NCBI RefSeq assembly: GCF_007655135.1
Contig: NC_045127.1
Coordinates: 42,915,538-42,979,537 of the forward strand
Reading direction: 5' to 3'
DNA length: 64,000 bases
Origin: Punica granatum
Lineage: Eukaryota > Streptophyta > Magnoliopsida > Myrtales > Lythraceae
The number at the start of each line of letters is the position of its first letter. Positions within the stretch are counted from its first letter, which is position 1. Shown piece after piece: positions 48,457-60,093 of this stretch. The notes under the pieces were generated by a model. It saw only the letters and a list, made by a program, of their open reading frames with translations. It did not search any database and was not told where the DNA came from. The translations under genes and the position numbers were made by a program.

Positions 48457-49735
48457 TCAAGAACTCTCTTCATCTGACTGAGAATTCGGTGGCCCCGGGA
48501 TGGAATCGACAAAGAACTCTTCCACTGAAAAAAGATCAAGCAAAGTCATTATTACTTGACAGATATCACAAGCGTGACATTGCACGAGGTAAAAAGTTTC
48601 CACATGAAATTATGTAAATTCTATATTGACTAGGATGGAATCCACAGGATAACCAAAACTCAATTGGAATGCAGAGCAAAAGAGTAGATCATATAAATTA
48701 AAACCGCATATCTGATCTCAATTGCTTGCCTGCTGCTCCAGAGTTGCACAGCTCAAATTAGCAAACCAAACAATAGAAGGAAATAAGGAAAAGCATGGAG
48801 CAAGAATCAGTCTACCTATATCCTCTTGCTCAGGAGAATCGAGCAAAATTTCTGAGTCTGAAGGAAGAAATGGCGAACCGGGATAGTTTCCTAGGGCTCC
48901 TAAATCTGCAATTTCATGAAAGATGGTTACATGATAAAATCCCTTGGTAATAAAGTAAAAGGGTTGATGCATAGTAGTGACTCAAAGAAACTGATTAAGT
49001 TTCTACAGAAGTCTAATGCACAGCATACCTCCCAAGTTTGACAGATCCACAGTCAGATCTGAAAGACTGAAACTCCACAGGATCTGATCTAGCGATCTAA
49101 GGGACTCTCTAGAATTTCCGGGCCCAGCATCGTGCACTAGCTGCAATCCTACCGAACTTGCAACATCTGACGTAAATGCTGTGTCGAGTGCTGATGTATC
49201 CACTCCCATTCCCGATATCTCAGATGCTGAGAAGGGGAAGTGGGTGCTCGATACAACTGATGCCGGACTCACAGGCATCTCAGACATCGATGACATGGCA
49301 CTGCTTGGTGGAATTGCTGGTGCTGCATCAGCTGTACTTGTGTCCATCCCCACACTTCTCAAAGACAAAAATAACACCACTTAGCATGACCTATAATATT
49401 CAGGTTTATGATACAGTACCCATAAGCTGATAGTAAAGGTGAAAGAGCAATTTTATACATGAAGAGGACCGAAGTATTCTCAGATTATTCAGTTTGATCA
49501 AGTCTTTATGCTAATATAACAGTAAAGAAATGTCCACCGCCATGGTAAACCCAATCTTTTGTTCCGATATAGTGTTATAGATCAGAAACTAAAGAAAATG
49601 TGGCGAATGTTCGAGGTACTTACTTATTCCCAGAGTTCATGCGCATGGGCTGATAGTTTGTAGGAGCAGGAACTCCATTAACCACATGACAGCTCGAAAT
49701 TCCACATTGCATAGGATTGAGATGAGGTTGACCTG
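48457..49735 (-). pseudogene. TIGR01589-domain gene, truncated 3' fragment (duplicate)
   Basis: This is the unit 1 copy of the last four exons of the gene at 57586-60093. On the minus strand it keeps the partial exon from 49735 (QPHLNPM.., ending near 49624), the exon 49354-49029, the next exon near 48905-48816, and the last exon with stop TGA at 48459-48457. Frames and splice sites are kept. The conserved TIGR01589 domain, start codon and promoter are absent because the duplication breakpoint cuts the gene here. It has no visible promoter and is probably inert unless read from the junction. Confidence 0.9.
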
Positions 49736-50547
49736 TCTGTGACCTGAACTCGTGTGAGGGTGAGTGGCTACATTGCAGTTGTTTACCTGACATATATAAA
49801 TTGAGCATAATCCTTTGGTTTCAAAGGAGTTAAAGGAAGTCAGATAGCTTTCTCTGTTATATAATGCAATAAAAACTTGCTATGTAGGTGGTGGTTTGTA
49901 CAAGATGCCGTCCTTGCAATTTTAGTTTCATCTTTTGGAAGTGAGAGGAAGTATTCGTTGCAAAATGAATCCTAAGGTCATTAGATGCTGCAACCTATAT
50001 GGGATAGAATTACTTTCGGAAGACTTGGAAAAGAGTAATCAGGATTTAAACTTCAATTTTGTAGGAACCATGCAGATACTGGATGCAAGGCACATCGAGC
50101 TGTTCTTGAACAAGGGATACCAGGAGGTAACTTGGGAATACCAGGTCATAGGATCACACGACATCAGAAAGAGTGCAGATGGAGCTTCTGGGGCCATTTT
50201 CGATGTGAAACACCTCGATGACCCCTCCACCTCTGGTAAATCTTAAAACTCTCTAGCATATCTTGACGTCTTTCTTACTAATTTGCAGAAGAATGATGGT
50301 ACTGATCTCCCCATAAATTGTCAAATACTATTCTTTCTCCTTTTAGATTCAGTTACTAGAGCAGGCAGCAAACCGAACTACAACAAAAATACCATGACCA
50401 ATTGCCTATTTGACTCCCCTCACCATCTACTGATTTTTATGTTCTTACCCGAAATATGAAGCAGGTCTAAATGTCAAATACCATGTCATGAAAGCTGGAG
50501 TGGATGGAGAAATCGTTTCAATTAGGATCTCCCAGCAGCTTCTTTAA
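49732..50547 (+). pseudogene. F-box gene, truncated 3' fragment (duplicate)
   Basis: Starts within the counterpart of F-box exon 5 (CCTGTCTGTGACCTGAACTC) and continues through exon 6 (about 50065-50235, frame intact, one Gly to Val change) and the last exon with its stop at 50545-50547. The F-box domain and promoter are missing. A 136-base deletion, relative to 41046-41181 and flanked by AAT, removes the acceptor and most of exon 7. It cannot make the F-box protein. Confidence 0.92.
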
Positions 50548-51673
50548 TCGGATCCAAGATCAACAAGAAATAAATTGATCCATTTAGAAGCAAGTTAAAA
50601 TTGAAATATAATATTTCACAGCAGGGCGACTTGGCATCTATTCAAAAACTGCAAATGATGGTAGAGCTAGTCTGCAGGCAATTTCTACGAACTGCAGGAT
50701 GAATAACTGATTTTATGAGTTGTTAGTCATCCCTGCACATCATCTCTTCTCTTGACACGATCGAGCTGAACAGTCACAGCTTATATATGCATAAGCCAAA
50801 GGATATGGTGAGAATATTATAGATTCATGAAATACTATTGGAGCAAATATTAGATCATAGCTTATAGCCTAGTTTTTCTTCTAATTTTATCCTCCAGGAC
50901 AAACAAAAGTTTTATTGCACCAGGAAATTGCTTTTTACTAACAAATATGTTGCAGAAGAGACTGCACTGAGAACCCGATCAAGGCTGCAGCGATAATGTG
51001 TTATCGATAACTTTGATGTTATGGGATTTCACTTTAAAAGAACAATCGAAAAATGAATTACCATTACCTGGATTTCGACAAATTAAAATACTCGTTTTGC
51101 TTTTTATAAGTCGATTAACTCTCCTAAATAAAAAAAAATTAACAAGGACAAAAAGGAAAAAATAAATAAAATTCTCAGCTTGGGAAATCGTAATGATACA
51201 TTAATTTGAGTTCCTCTGCCTCAGTTTTATGGGATGAAGTCCTTCAAATTTCCTAAAACATCGAAATTTTCTCCCTTGGCTACAAAGTTCATCAATCATC
51301 ACAGCCAGTTGAAGAAACTGATAACTAGTGGCCTTTTTCGAGGGCCCGATTGAGTTCTTTTTCTTTCCTCAATGACAGTCGGCGCTGATGTACGATGAAG
51401 GACCTTCAGTCAAGGCCAATGGTGGTTATCATTCGTAGCTATCCGATGGCCATGTCCAAGGGATGAGATTAGATATTTCTCAAACATTAGGAGCTTGATT
51501 TGAAAACTTAAATATAGGGGACTTAAATTTAAATGATCATAAGTTCAGGACCATTTTTGGTGTGATCCGTTTTGTCCCCCATACAGACGATTGAAGTGAT
51601 TCGCAATCGCAAGCAAACAGTTGAGGATGAAAGCGCGAAGGTTTCTGATAGGGAGGAAAAGAAGAGATCGGAG
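50548..51673 (+). other. promoter/leader region of ATG6 copy 2
   Basis: A copy of 41433-42617 with high similarity. About 70 bases of leader present in copy 1 (roughly 42461-42531) are missing here, so the two genes differ just upstream of the start codon. Confidence 0.6.
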
Positions 51674-54600
51674 ATGAAGCATTCGACGGCCGAAGACAAG
51701 GGCCGGGCCTTCCCTGTGGATCAAAATCTCCCCCGATGGCTGTGCCAGAACTGCCACCACTCCCTCTGCTTCGTCGGCGCTGATTCTTACGTCGAGAAGT
51801 ACCTCCCCGATTCCTCTTCTCGTTCCGGTTAGTGAATTCCCGCCCTCCATTGCTGCGACTTTCTCTTCCTCAGTTTCGTTTTTTATCCCAATTGTTACTT
51901 GCCTGAGCTAGCTCGCCGGAGCTGAATTTTTTAGTGTTATAAGACAACACAGTCATATTGATTCACTTGATCATCCGATTGATTGCTCACTGTTGCTTCT
52001 GAGTGGCTATTTCGAGTCGTGATGGGAAAATTAGTGCTCAAAGCTTCATTTTTACAGTTATCGAGCAAAGTTCATCGCAGTTATGTTGCCCGCTGTTTAT
52101 GTTCCATTTAGTGAATGCAGTTTCATACGTAGTATTCGATGTAATGTAGTATAATAGCCAGTGATTTTCTGAAGCGAAACGTGTGGCTGAATGTCTGCAG
52201 GGATGCATGTGTCTTCGATTCATGGAGCCAGCAGCGTGTTGGATTCGACTCGCATGGACAATTCATTCGTTGTGTTGCCAAAACAGAGTCCCCAACGTCA
52301 GGGACTTCCTCTGCACCCTCAAGGGGGTGGTCCTACGCAGACTGATTCGAGTTCATTGGGAAAAGTGATGGACGAATCATTCGTTGTCGTTTACAAGAAT
52401 GAATCAGCTTCTGATGGCGGTGCAAGCCAGTCACCAGTGTCTGATGGAGCCCATGGTGCTCCCATTGCTCCGAACAATTCTGGGTTTAATGCAACTGTAA
52501 CTGTTCTCAAACGTGCATTTGAGATTGCCACAACGCAGACCCAGGTCAATTATGAAATTTCCAATGCAGCATGAATTCTTTCTTTGCCTTTTGCTTTGAA
52601 ATTTCCACTTTCATCCCACTGCTGGTATTAATTATTTCCAGTGTGTATTATCTTCAGGTGGAGCAATCTTTGTGTCTTGAATGCATGAGAGTGTTGTCTG
52701 ATAAACTTGATAAGGAGGTTGAAGATGTAAACAGAGACATTGAAGCGTATGAGGCCTGTCTCCAACGTATGGAAGGTGAGTCACGCGATGTTCTTAGTGA
52801 GGCAGATTTCCTCAAGGAGAAGCTAAAGGTACGGCTTACGAGTGTTAATGTTGCTTATATTTCCTACTGAGCTTGGTTGATTGATGGTTCTCAATCTCAT
52901 GTAACCAGGTCAATCATCCTTTGGATGTAAGACATAAGACATGCATGAGCTTTGGATCTAGTATGGTATGGAGTAGATAAATTGAAAATTCCCGAACTCT
53001 TGGTGTGTGCTTTCTGAAATGCTGGATAACGCTTAATTTTATCATTATCAAACATATTGTTCGATACTTCTCATTGTTTTACTTGTCATAACAATGCAGT
53101 TTGTGTGTATGCCTCTATGCCCCCACCAACAGAAAGCTATTTGTTAATGAGATCGGTTCTGATTGAATCATTTCTTGCTGACATCTAAGATTGAGGAAGA
53201 AGGGAGGAAACTTGAAGCAGCAATAGAAGAAACAGAGAAACAGTATGCCGAAGTTACCGCTGAATTAAAGGAATTGGAGACAAAATCGAACCGCTTTAAG
53301 GAACTGGAGGGGAGGTGTGTTCTTCATGCTTCACTGGCTAACAAGTTTGGGATTATATAACATTAGTCCATGGTTTCAGGCTTGGATTAACTTCTGCATA
53401 GCACAGCCTCTTGGCAATTAATATACGTTTCTGAACTTTCTGCATCAGGTATTGGCATGAATTCAACAATTTTCAGTTTCAGTTGATATCTCATCAGGTT
53501 TGTCCATCTTTTATATATTTGCCATATTCTAGCTGCTTCCTAGGAGCTGTAATGATTTATTATTGATCTGCAGATATTGTCAAAGTGATCATAATTTAAA
53601 TGCTTTCTATAGTCTGGTCTTTTAACTTTCCTTTGGTAGATGAAAGCTGTCTTGACCAATTTCAAATGTTCCTCCTGTCTTAAAACTGACAAAACTCTAT
53701 GGGGCTTTCTATATTATGCCTTCCACTTTATACTCATTCATTTTCTTGTGTCGATGAATCAGATTATTTATGATTGCTGCAGTATCTTGTGAAAGTTAAA
53801 AAAAAACCACTAGCATCAGCGCATGGAAATAATATCGATCTTCTCTGAAGGATTTGCCATGTTTTAGTGTTGACAGTTTATAATGTTTGCGCTCGGAATT
53901 TGAATTTTCATTCTTGGTTTATTTACATGTTTCAGCCGTAACCTTCTCATACAAAATCATACATATACATATATATATATATATACACATTCATATTTCT
54001 TGCAGCCGCCTAACTAACACTTTTTTTTCTCTGAATAGCAACCAAACTAACACATTTCTTTATTTTGGGGGCCAAAAACTAACAGGAAGAAAGGGATGCA
54101 ATCTTGGCCCAACTAGAAGTGTCACAAGCACATTTAGAGCTGTTGAAGCGAACAAATGTTCTGACAGATGCATTCCCCATCTGGCATGATGGAGACTTTG
54201 GGACAATAAACAATTTTCGCCTTGGACGACTGCCTAAAATTCCTGTGAGCTATGCTGAATTTTCTTGAGAAAAAAGAAAAAGATAAATAATAAAGAAAAT
54301 TATAAATAAAAAAGTCTAACTGTTCTTTTTTGGTCAGTCAATCGACACTCTTTCTGAGTCCTGACCTTTGTTGTGCTCCGCAACTTTTGAGATGCCGAGA
54401 ATAATTTTGAGCCTGTAAATCCCTCTTAAGTTCCAGCTGGCTTGACCACATTCTACGGATTCATTGCCAGCCTTTGGGGATTAAAGTTTTCTCTGAAATC
54501 TTTATGAAGGCTGAAAACAATTGTGTTCCTGCTTTGTGGTGTATATGCTTCTGAAATGTGGCTAATAATTTTAAAGAGCTGTGTACCTGTTAGGTAGTGT

Positions 54601-56583
54601 TTTCATGTAGGTGTCACAATGCTGTTGACACTGGTGTTCATTATAATGTCTGAAATCTTCAGGTTGAGTGGGATGAAATAAATGCTGCTTGGGGTCAAGC
54701 TTGCCTCCTCCTACATACAATGTGCCAGTACTTCCAACCAAAGTTTCCGTATCCTTAATTCTAGAAAATTCTTTAATTTACTTCATGAGTTTGTCGCAAC
54801 TTTTTAGTGACAGTTTCCCCTTGCTTTACTACTACAGTTTCTTTCCAAGCAAAAGAATTTATTATGCGCCCCATTTGCTACTGTAATATGTTGCTTTGGA
54901 TCTAAATTTTGTCCCATTGGAGGCTAGTTTTTAAGGCAAACGCTTTTCTTTTTCCTGCCTAGTTACATTAAGGTTGAATCGCTTGTGAAGTGTTATTCTA
55001 ATTCCCATGTACATTTTTTTTTTGACTGGATAACCCATGTACAACTTCTGCATCTCTTTAAAGCTTTTTGCATTCCTAATCACTTGTTAATAGTCACACT
55101 TTCTACAGTACTTTTGAACAGTTACTTAAATGGTTTATTTTCAAACTCCAAGGAGTTTAGCCTAGTGGTAAGGAGGAGCTTAAGTATCCACCCAATCCCG
55201 GGTTCAAAACCCCTTGGAGCCACCAGAGCGCCTTTGGCGTGATTACCTGTTCCGTGCGCCGCTGGTGGTTCACGGAGCCTCGGGGATTAGTCAGGCGAAG
55301 CCTAGATACCCTGGGTTAGCAAAAAAAAAAACGTTTATTTTCAGTAAAAGTGATACTTTCCAGTTGCTTTGAGCTTTAAAAGCAGATAGACTATCAAATG
55401 TGCTGAGCCTCTCTTCAGTAGCAATTTGTTTTGACAAGATTTTACAAAGTGTCAGTTATGACCTCCTTTAACTTATTCGAACTAGATATCGAATCAAGAT
55501 ACTTCCCATGGGTAGCTACCCCAGAATTATGGACCTGAGCAACAATACTTATGAGCTGTAAGTATGAATAAGTTCCTCATTATTGGATTGATCTTTGTTT
55601 TCTATTCCAAACAGTACCTTGTCTTTTGGTTCTGAAAAACAGTAAGGTCATTGGATTCACTACTAACTTCATCTTATTAAGCTTTGGATTTAGTTTCATT
55701 ATCATGCATCTGATTTAGGTTTGAGTCGATTCTTTGCCATCTGGAGGTTTTGACAGCTTAGAATTTTGTAGGTTTGGTCCAGTGAACCTGTTCTGGAGCA
55801 CGCGCTATGACAAAGCTATGACTCTGTACTTGACATGCCTCAAGGACTTTGCTGATTTTTCCTACTTAAAGGATCAAGAAAACAGCATACCGCCTGAAAA
55901 ATGTTTCAAATTGCCTTACAAGTAAGTTCTCACATGGAACAGTACTTAAATACTGAGCTAGGAGTCAGTTGCATATTTACTTTGGTTCCTCTCTGAGCAC
56001 CCATTGTTTGAATTCAAAATGCTACCATAGATTTCTCAATCATGTTCCATGGACCTAATTATGTGAATAAGCACAAAAGAGTTAGCTGACTCAGTTTTTC
56101 CCTCGACAATATGCAAAGATTTACCTGCAAGATCCCCCAACGCTTGGAAATCTACTATGTTCTCCTGAAAGTGAACTGATTGTTTGGAATATTGACCCCC
56201 TCACTTTCTCTAATTGCTGCTGTGCGGTTGTGTGGACAAACATAATCAGTCATATATAAGTAAGGGTTCGTTTCCTAGGATATGCGCCTGAACAATCATG
56301 GGATAATCCTGGACAGTTAGTAAACGTATAATATTCTTGCAGGATAGAGAACGACAAAGTCAAGAGCTACTCAATCACAGTAAGCTTCAACAAGCAGGAG
56401 AATTGGACCAAAGCCCTGAAGTACACTCTCTGGAATCTAAAGTGGGCTCTCTACTGGTTCATTGGGAACACCAACTTTCAGCCACTCTCTGCGACAGTGT
56501 CCCAACGCACCGATCCATCAGCTGTTGGGACTTTGTACCCAAAGCGTGGGACTGACCTTAAGTTTGGATCACTCAACTCATAG
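51674..56583 (+). CDS. ATG6: ATG6 / Beclin 1-like autophagy protein, copy 2
   Basis: Ten exons with the same lengths as copy 1: 51674-51827, 52201-52544, 52658-52828, 53190-53314, 53449-53497, 54086-54244, 54663-54748, 55486-55557, 55772-55921, 56343-56583; 516 aa and all splice sites kept. By eye about 29 residues differ from copy 1, about ten of them in exon 2. Several fall in blocks that I believe are conserved in plants: VLGSTRMD to [17 protein letters not shown] to [15 protein letters not shown] to [15 protein letters not shown] to SITVSFNKQ, and TLCNLKW to TLWNLKW. It can still encode a full-length protein, but the pattern suggests weaker constraint. Intron 7 carries a SINE. It may be redundant, specialised or on the way to a pseudogene. 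Confidence 0.93.
55144..55332 (+). mobile_element. tRNA-derived SINE, intact, in intron 7 of ATG6 copy 2
   Basis: It has a pol III A box (TAGCCTAGTGGTAAGG), a B box (GGGTTCAAAACCCC), a body and an A-rich tail (55320-55331). It is flanked by the 11-base target duplication GTTTATTTTCA (55133-55143 and 55333-55343). Unit 1 has the single empty site at 46147-46157, so the insertion is directly proven by comparison. Confidence 0.95.
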
Positions 56584-57585
56584 ACAGAAGCCGGCTGTAT
56601 GGATTATTTGTAAATAGCCTGTAGAGTAGAAACAGTAAACTTCCCTGCCCACCTAAAATTATGATAGAAAGCATCGATATGTGGATAATGCACAGGGTGA
56701 ACACTGTATATGTATCTTCCAGCTGACGTGTTTCTAGTGACCTTCGAAAATTTCAGCTCTCATGCTCTGCGCGTGATTACGGTGTATGACAAAGGAGCAT
56801 TACTTTTATGAATACCAATTCGTCTTGTTGTGTCTCACTCATTCACGAGGATATGAATTGGGTTGTCAGTGGATGAATGTTCTGAACGTAATTGGCATTC
56901 GAGTGAATTATTAGAGATGAGAACGGGCAACACATTGATTTTTGCTACAACGTAGTTCCATCTTGCCAAACATCAAATCCTTAGCAAAGTTTGGTATGCA
57001 GATTAATCGAGCAATTCCTGGCAAGCTCAGTGGGGGATTACAGTTAAAAGATCCTCACTGCCATTAAATTCATCTCGAACTCCTCTATTTACCACAATCC
57101 ATTGTGTACGGGAGCGCATGTGATTAGAAACACCATGCGAATGGCGCAGGAATGAATCGTCAATTACCCTCAAGTATTATAGCTTAAGCAAGGTCTTTGA
57201 GGAGTTTTAATTCGAAACCGGCAACCGAAAGATAAGTAGCAACCTCCTGAAAGTGAGATTATTGTCAATAAACAAAATAACAGAGAGCAGTAGAGCACGG
57301 AATTCTTCCAAGTCACTTGCAAAAAGATAATTAAACCTTCAAAATACAAATATCCATGGCACTGATCAAGTAAAGAGAGAAAACATCCTCCTAATACGAA
57401 TAAATATTGGTTTACAATTTGAGGTAACATAGTATCAGACTAAGACTTTGGAAGTGCAAATCTTCGTATTTGTCGATGCAGAGGACCTAAATTGCCAGTT
57501 ACAAGGTGACGTGCTTATTTCTTTAACCTAAGCTCTATGCTATCCTAACGACTCTGAAAGAGAAGAAACAGGCCTAACCTCGGTC
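56584..57585. other. convergent 3' spacer between ATG6 copy 2 and the TIGR01589 gene
   Basis: The 3' UTRs of both genes; a copy of 47396-48456 without the two short internal duplications. Confidence 0.6.
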
Positions 57586-60093
57586 TCAAGACCTCTCTTC
57601 ATCTGACTGAGAATTCGGTGGCCCCGGGATGGAATCGACAAAGAACTCTTCCACTGAAAAAAGATAGAGCAAAGTCATTATTACTTGACAGATATCACAA
57701 GCGTGGCATTGCACGAGGAAAAAGTTTCCACATGAAATGATGTAAATTCTATATTGACTAGGATGGAATCCACAGGATAGCCAAAACTCAATTGGAATGC
57801 AGAGCAAAAGAGTAGATCATATAAATTAAAACCGCATATCGGATCTCAATTGCTTGCCTGCTGCTCCGGAGTTGCACAGCTCAAATTAGCAAACCAAACA
57901 ATACAATGAAATAAGGAAAAGCATGGAGCAAGAATCAGTCTACCTATATCCTCTTGCTCAGGAGAATCGAGCAAAATTTCTGAGTCTGAAGGAAGAAATG
58001 GCGAACCAGGATAGTTTCCTAGGGCTCCTAAATCTGCAATTTCAGGAAAGATGGTTACATGATAAAATCCCTTGGTAATAAAGTAAAAGGGTTGATGCAT
58101 AGTAGTGACTCAAAGAAACTGATTAAGTTTCTACTGAAGTCTAAGGCACAGCATACCTCCCAAGTTCGACAGATCCGCAGTCAGATCTGAAAGACTGAAA
58201 CTCCACTGGATCTGATCTAGCGATCTAAGGGACTCTCTAGAATTTCCAGGCCCAGCATCGTGCACTAGCTGCAATCCTACAGAACTTGCAACATCTGATG
58301 TAAACGCTGTGTCGAGTGCTGATGTATCCACTCCCATTCCCGATATCTCAGATGCTGAGAAGGGGAAGTGGGTGCTCGATACAACTGATGCCGGACTCAC
58401 AGGCATCTCAGACATCGATGACATGGCACTGCTTGGTGGAATTGCTGGTGCTGCATCAGCTGTACTTGTGTCCATCCCCACACTTTTCAAAGACAAAAAT
58501 AACACCACTTAGCATGACCTATAATATTCAGGTTTATGATACAGTACCCATAAGCTGATAGTAAAGGTGAAAGAGCAATTTTATACATGAAGAGGACCGA
58601 AGTATTCTCAGATTATTCAGTTTGATCAAGTCTTTATGCTAATATAACAGTAAAGAAATGTCCACCGCCATGGTAAACCCAATCTTTTGTTCCGATATAG
58701 TGCTATAGATCAGAAACTAAAGAAAATGTGGCGAATGTTCGAGGTACTTACTCATTCCCAGAGTTCATGCGCATGGGCTGATAGTTTGTAGGAGCAGGAA
58801 CTCCATTAACCACATGACAGCTCGAAATTCCACATTGCATGGGATTGAGATGAGGTTGACCTGGTGCTGGCATCGGAGGCTGCTGCAGGACTGGGTATCC
58901 CATGGGTAAGTTGTTAACTGCGCTGCACATGAGCATAGATGAATAAAATTGGACAGAAGGGATTATAAGAATAATAGTTTTTACATAAAAGGACATCTTC
59001 ATATCAAGTCATGGAATATCTAGAGAATGTGATTTACTTTTGGTGAAATGAGAACTTACCGGGCATGGGGTGAATTCCATTCTGAATAGGCGCCAAGGGA
59101 ACCTTAGGGACTGGGTATTTCATGAGATGATACTGATGCTCTAGTAAGTGGTTGAAGAGGAGAATTTGCTTTTTCAATTTTAACCTAATATAGTATGCCC
59201 TGAAAAAATCAGCATTTTCCTCTTCCAACTTCTGCCACACTGGACGAACAATTTCAAATGATGAGTAAGGAGCAATGGAAGAGAAAACCAGCTGATGGCT
59301 AACAGGATAATTATTATTTATTAGCGGAAACAATTCCAACGTCTCTGAGTTGTTTCCGTTTGATTTCGCAATCGGATTTTAAGATTTTAATTTTAACTTT
59401 AACTCTACTCACTACACAACAAAAATCAACTCTTCAAAGTCAAAAAGGTGAGCCCCATACATAAATCCACATACATCTCCACTATACTCAATTCAATTTT
59501 TAATACTAAATTCTCTCAACTATTCATTACTTTTTCACAATTTTTCTCATAATTCAACAACACAATCATTACAACCCAATTAAAATCAAAACTCAACTCT
59601 ACTCGACTCTAAAACCAAACACACTATTCACACCAAATAGCATCATGTGCATAAATTTCCACATCATAACCAGAAGATTAGTATCAAAGGATAGAAAGGC
59701 AGAGAAGTAAAGATTTTTTTTTGTACCTAATGTTGTAAACCCGGGATCTATCCTTGCCCGATGCAAGAGAGTTTTCACCACCTCATCTTTATTCATATAT
59801 AGTTGTAAACAACGCTCTATTAGATTTTGGACCTACAAGAGCAACATTTGGAAAGATTGATAAATGAATGCTTGTTCCTTTCACCGATCAAATAGTAGAG
59901 CATAAATCAAATATTAAGCTCAATAATATTGTCTTACAAGTTCAATATCTTGGCGTGAGACTTTCTTGTTTTCATTGCTTGATGTTGAGATTGAACTGGA
60001 GTCTGGTAATGGAGCCTCTGTCGTGTGGTTATTGGGAGGATCACTTTGAGAATCATGCGAGGCTTGGTTTGAAGATTGTACTTCTTGTTTGGC
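57586..60093 (-). CDS. plant-specific TIGR01589 (A_thal_3526)-domain protein
   Basis: Minus-strand exons found: 60093-59938, 59832-59727, 59239-59060, 58917-58752, 58482-58157, 58033-57944, 57653-57586; all GT-AG, in frame, giving 363 aa plus a short N-terminus whose first exon I could not place. The domain (about residues 50-125) reads VSRQDIELVQNLIERC, LYMNKDEVVKTLLHRARID, VWQKLEEENADFFRAYYIRL and LFNHLLEHQYHLMKYP, the signature of TIGR01589. The rest is low-complexity: Pro/Met-rich, then Ser-rich (AMSSMSEMPVSPASVVSS), ending EEFFVDSIPGPPNSQSDEER. Function is unknown to me; the long conserved helix suggests protein binding. A MITE sits in the intron 59240-59726. The 3' part is duplicated at 48457-49735. 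Confidence 0.85.
59356..59622. mobile_element. MITE in an intron of the TIGR01589 gene
   Basis: Ends GTTTGATTT.. and, inverted, GTTTGGTTTTAGAG. The internal text TTTAACTTTAACTCTACTCACTA and AAAGTCAAAAAGGTGAGCCCC matches the element at 63033-63508 (AAAGTCAAAGGGTGAGTCTC). Superfamily and target duplication are not resolved. Confidence 0.6.

Larger units (their letters stand above)
40496..49731. repeat. tandem duplication, unit 1 (9.24 kb)
   Basis: From within F-box exon 5 to within a TIGR01589 exon, this stretch is repeated in direct orientation at 49732-58863. Long stretches of exons, introns and intergenic DNA match base for base with scattered substitutions and indels. It holds F-box exons 5-8, ATG6 copy 1 and the truncated TIGR01589 piece. 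Confidence 0.96.
49732..58863. repeat. tandem duplication, unit 2 (9.13 kb)
   Basis: Direct repeat of 40496-49731. It carries its own deletions (136 bases in the F-box fragment, about 70 bases in the ATG6 leader, about 115 bases in ATG6 intron 3) and a 189-base SINE insertion. The right edge continues without a break into the intact TIGR01589 gene. Confidence 0.96.

Noticed and set aside
49181..49384. Plus-strand ORFs (and 58309-58512) with clean Ser/Thr-rich translation
   Set aside because: They are reverse-frame readings of the TIGR01589 serine-rich exon.
55144..55332. Possible tRNA gene from the A and B boxes
   Set aside because: No tRNA cloverleaf follows the boxes, there is an A-rich tail and a target duplication; it is a SINE.
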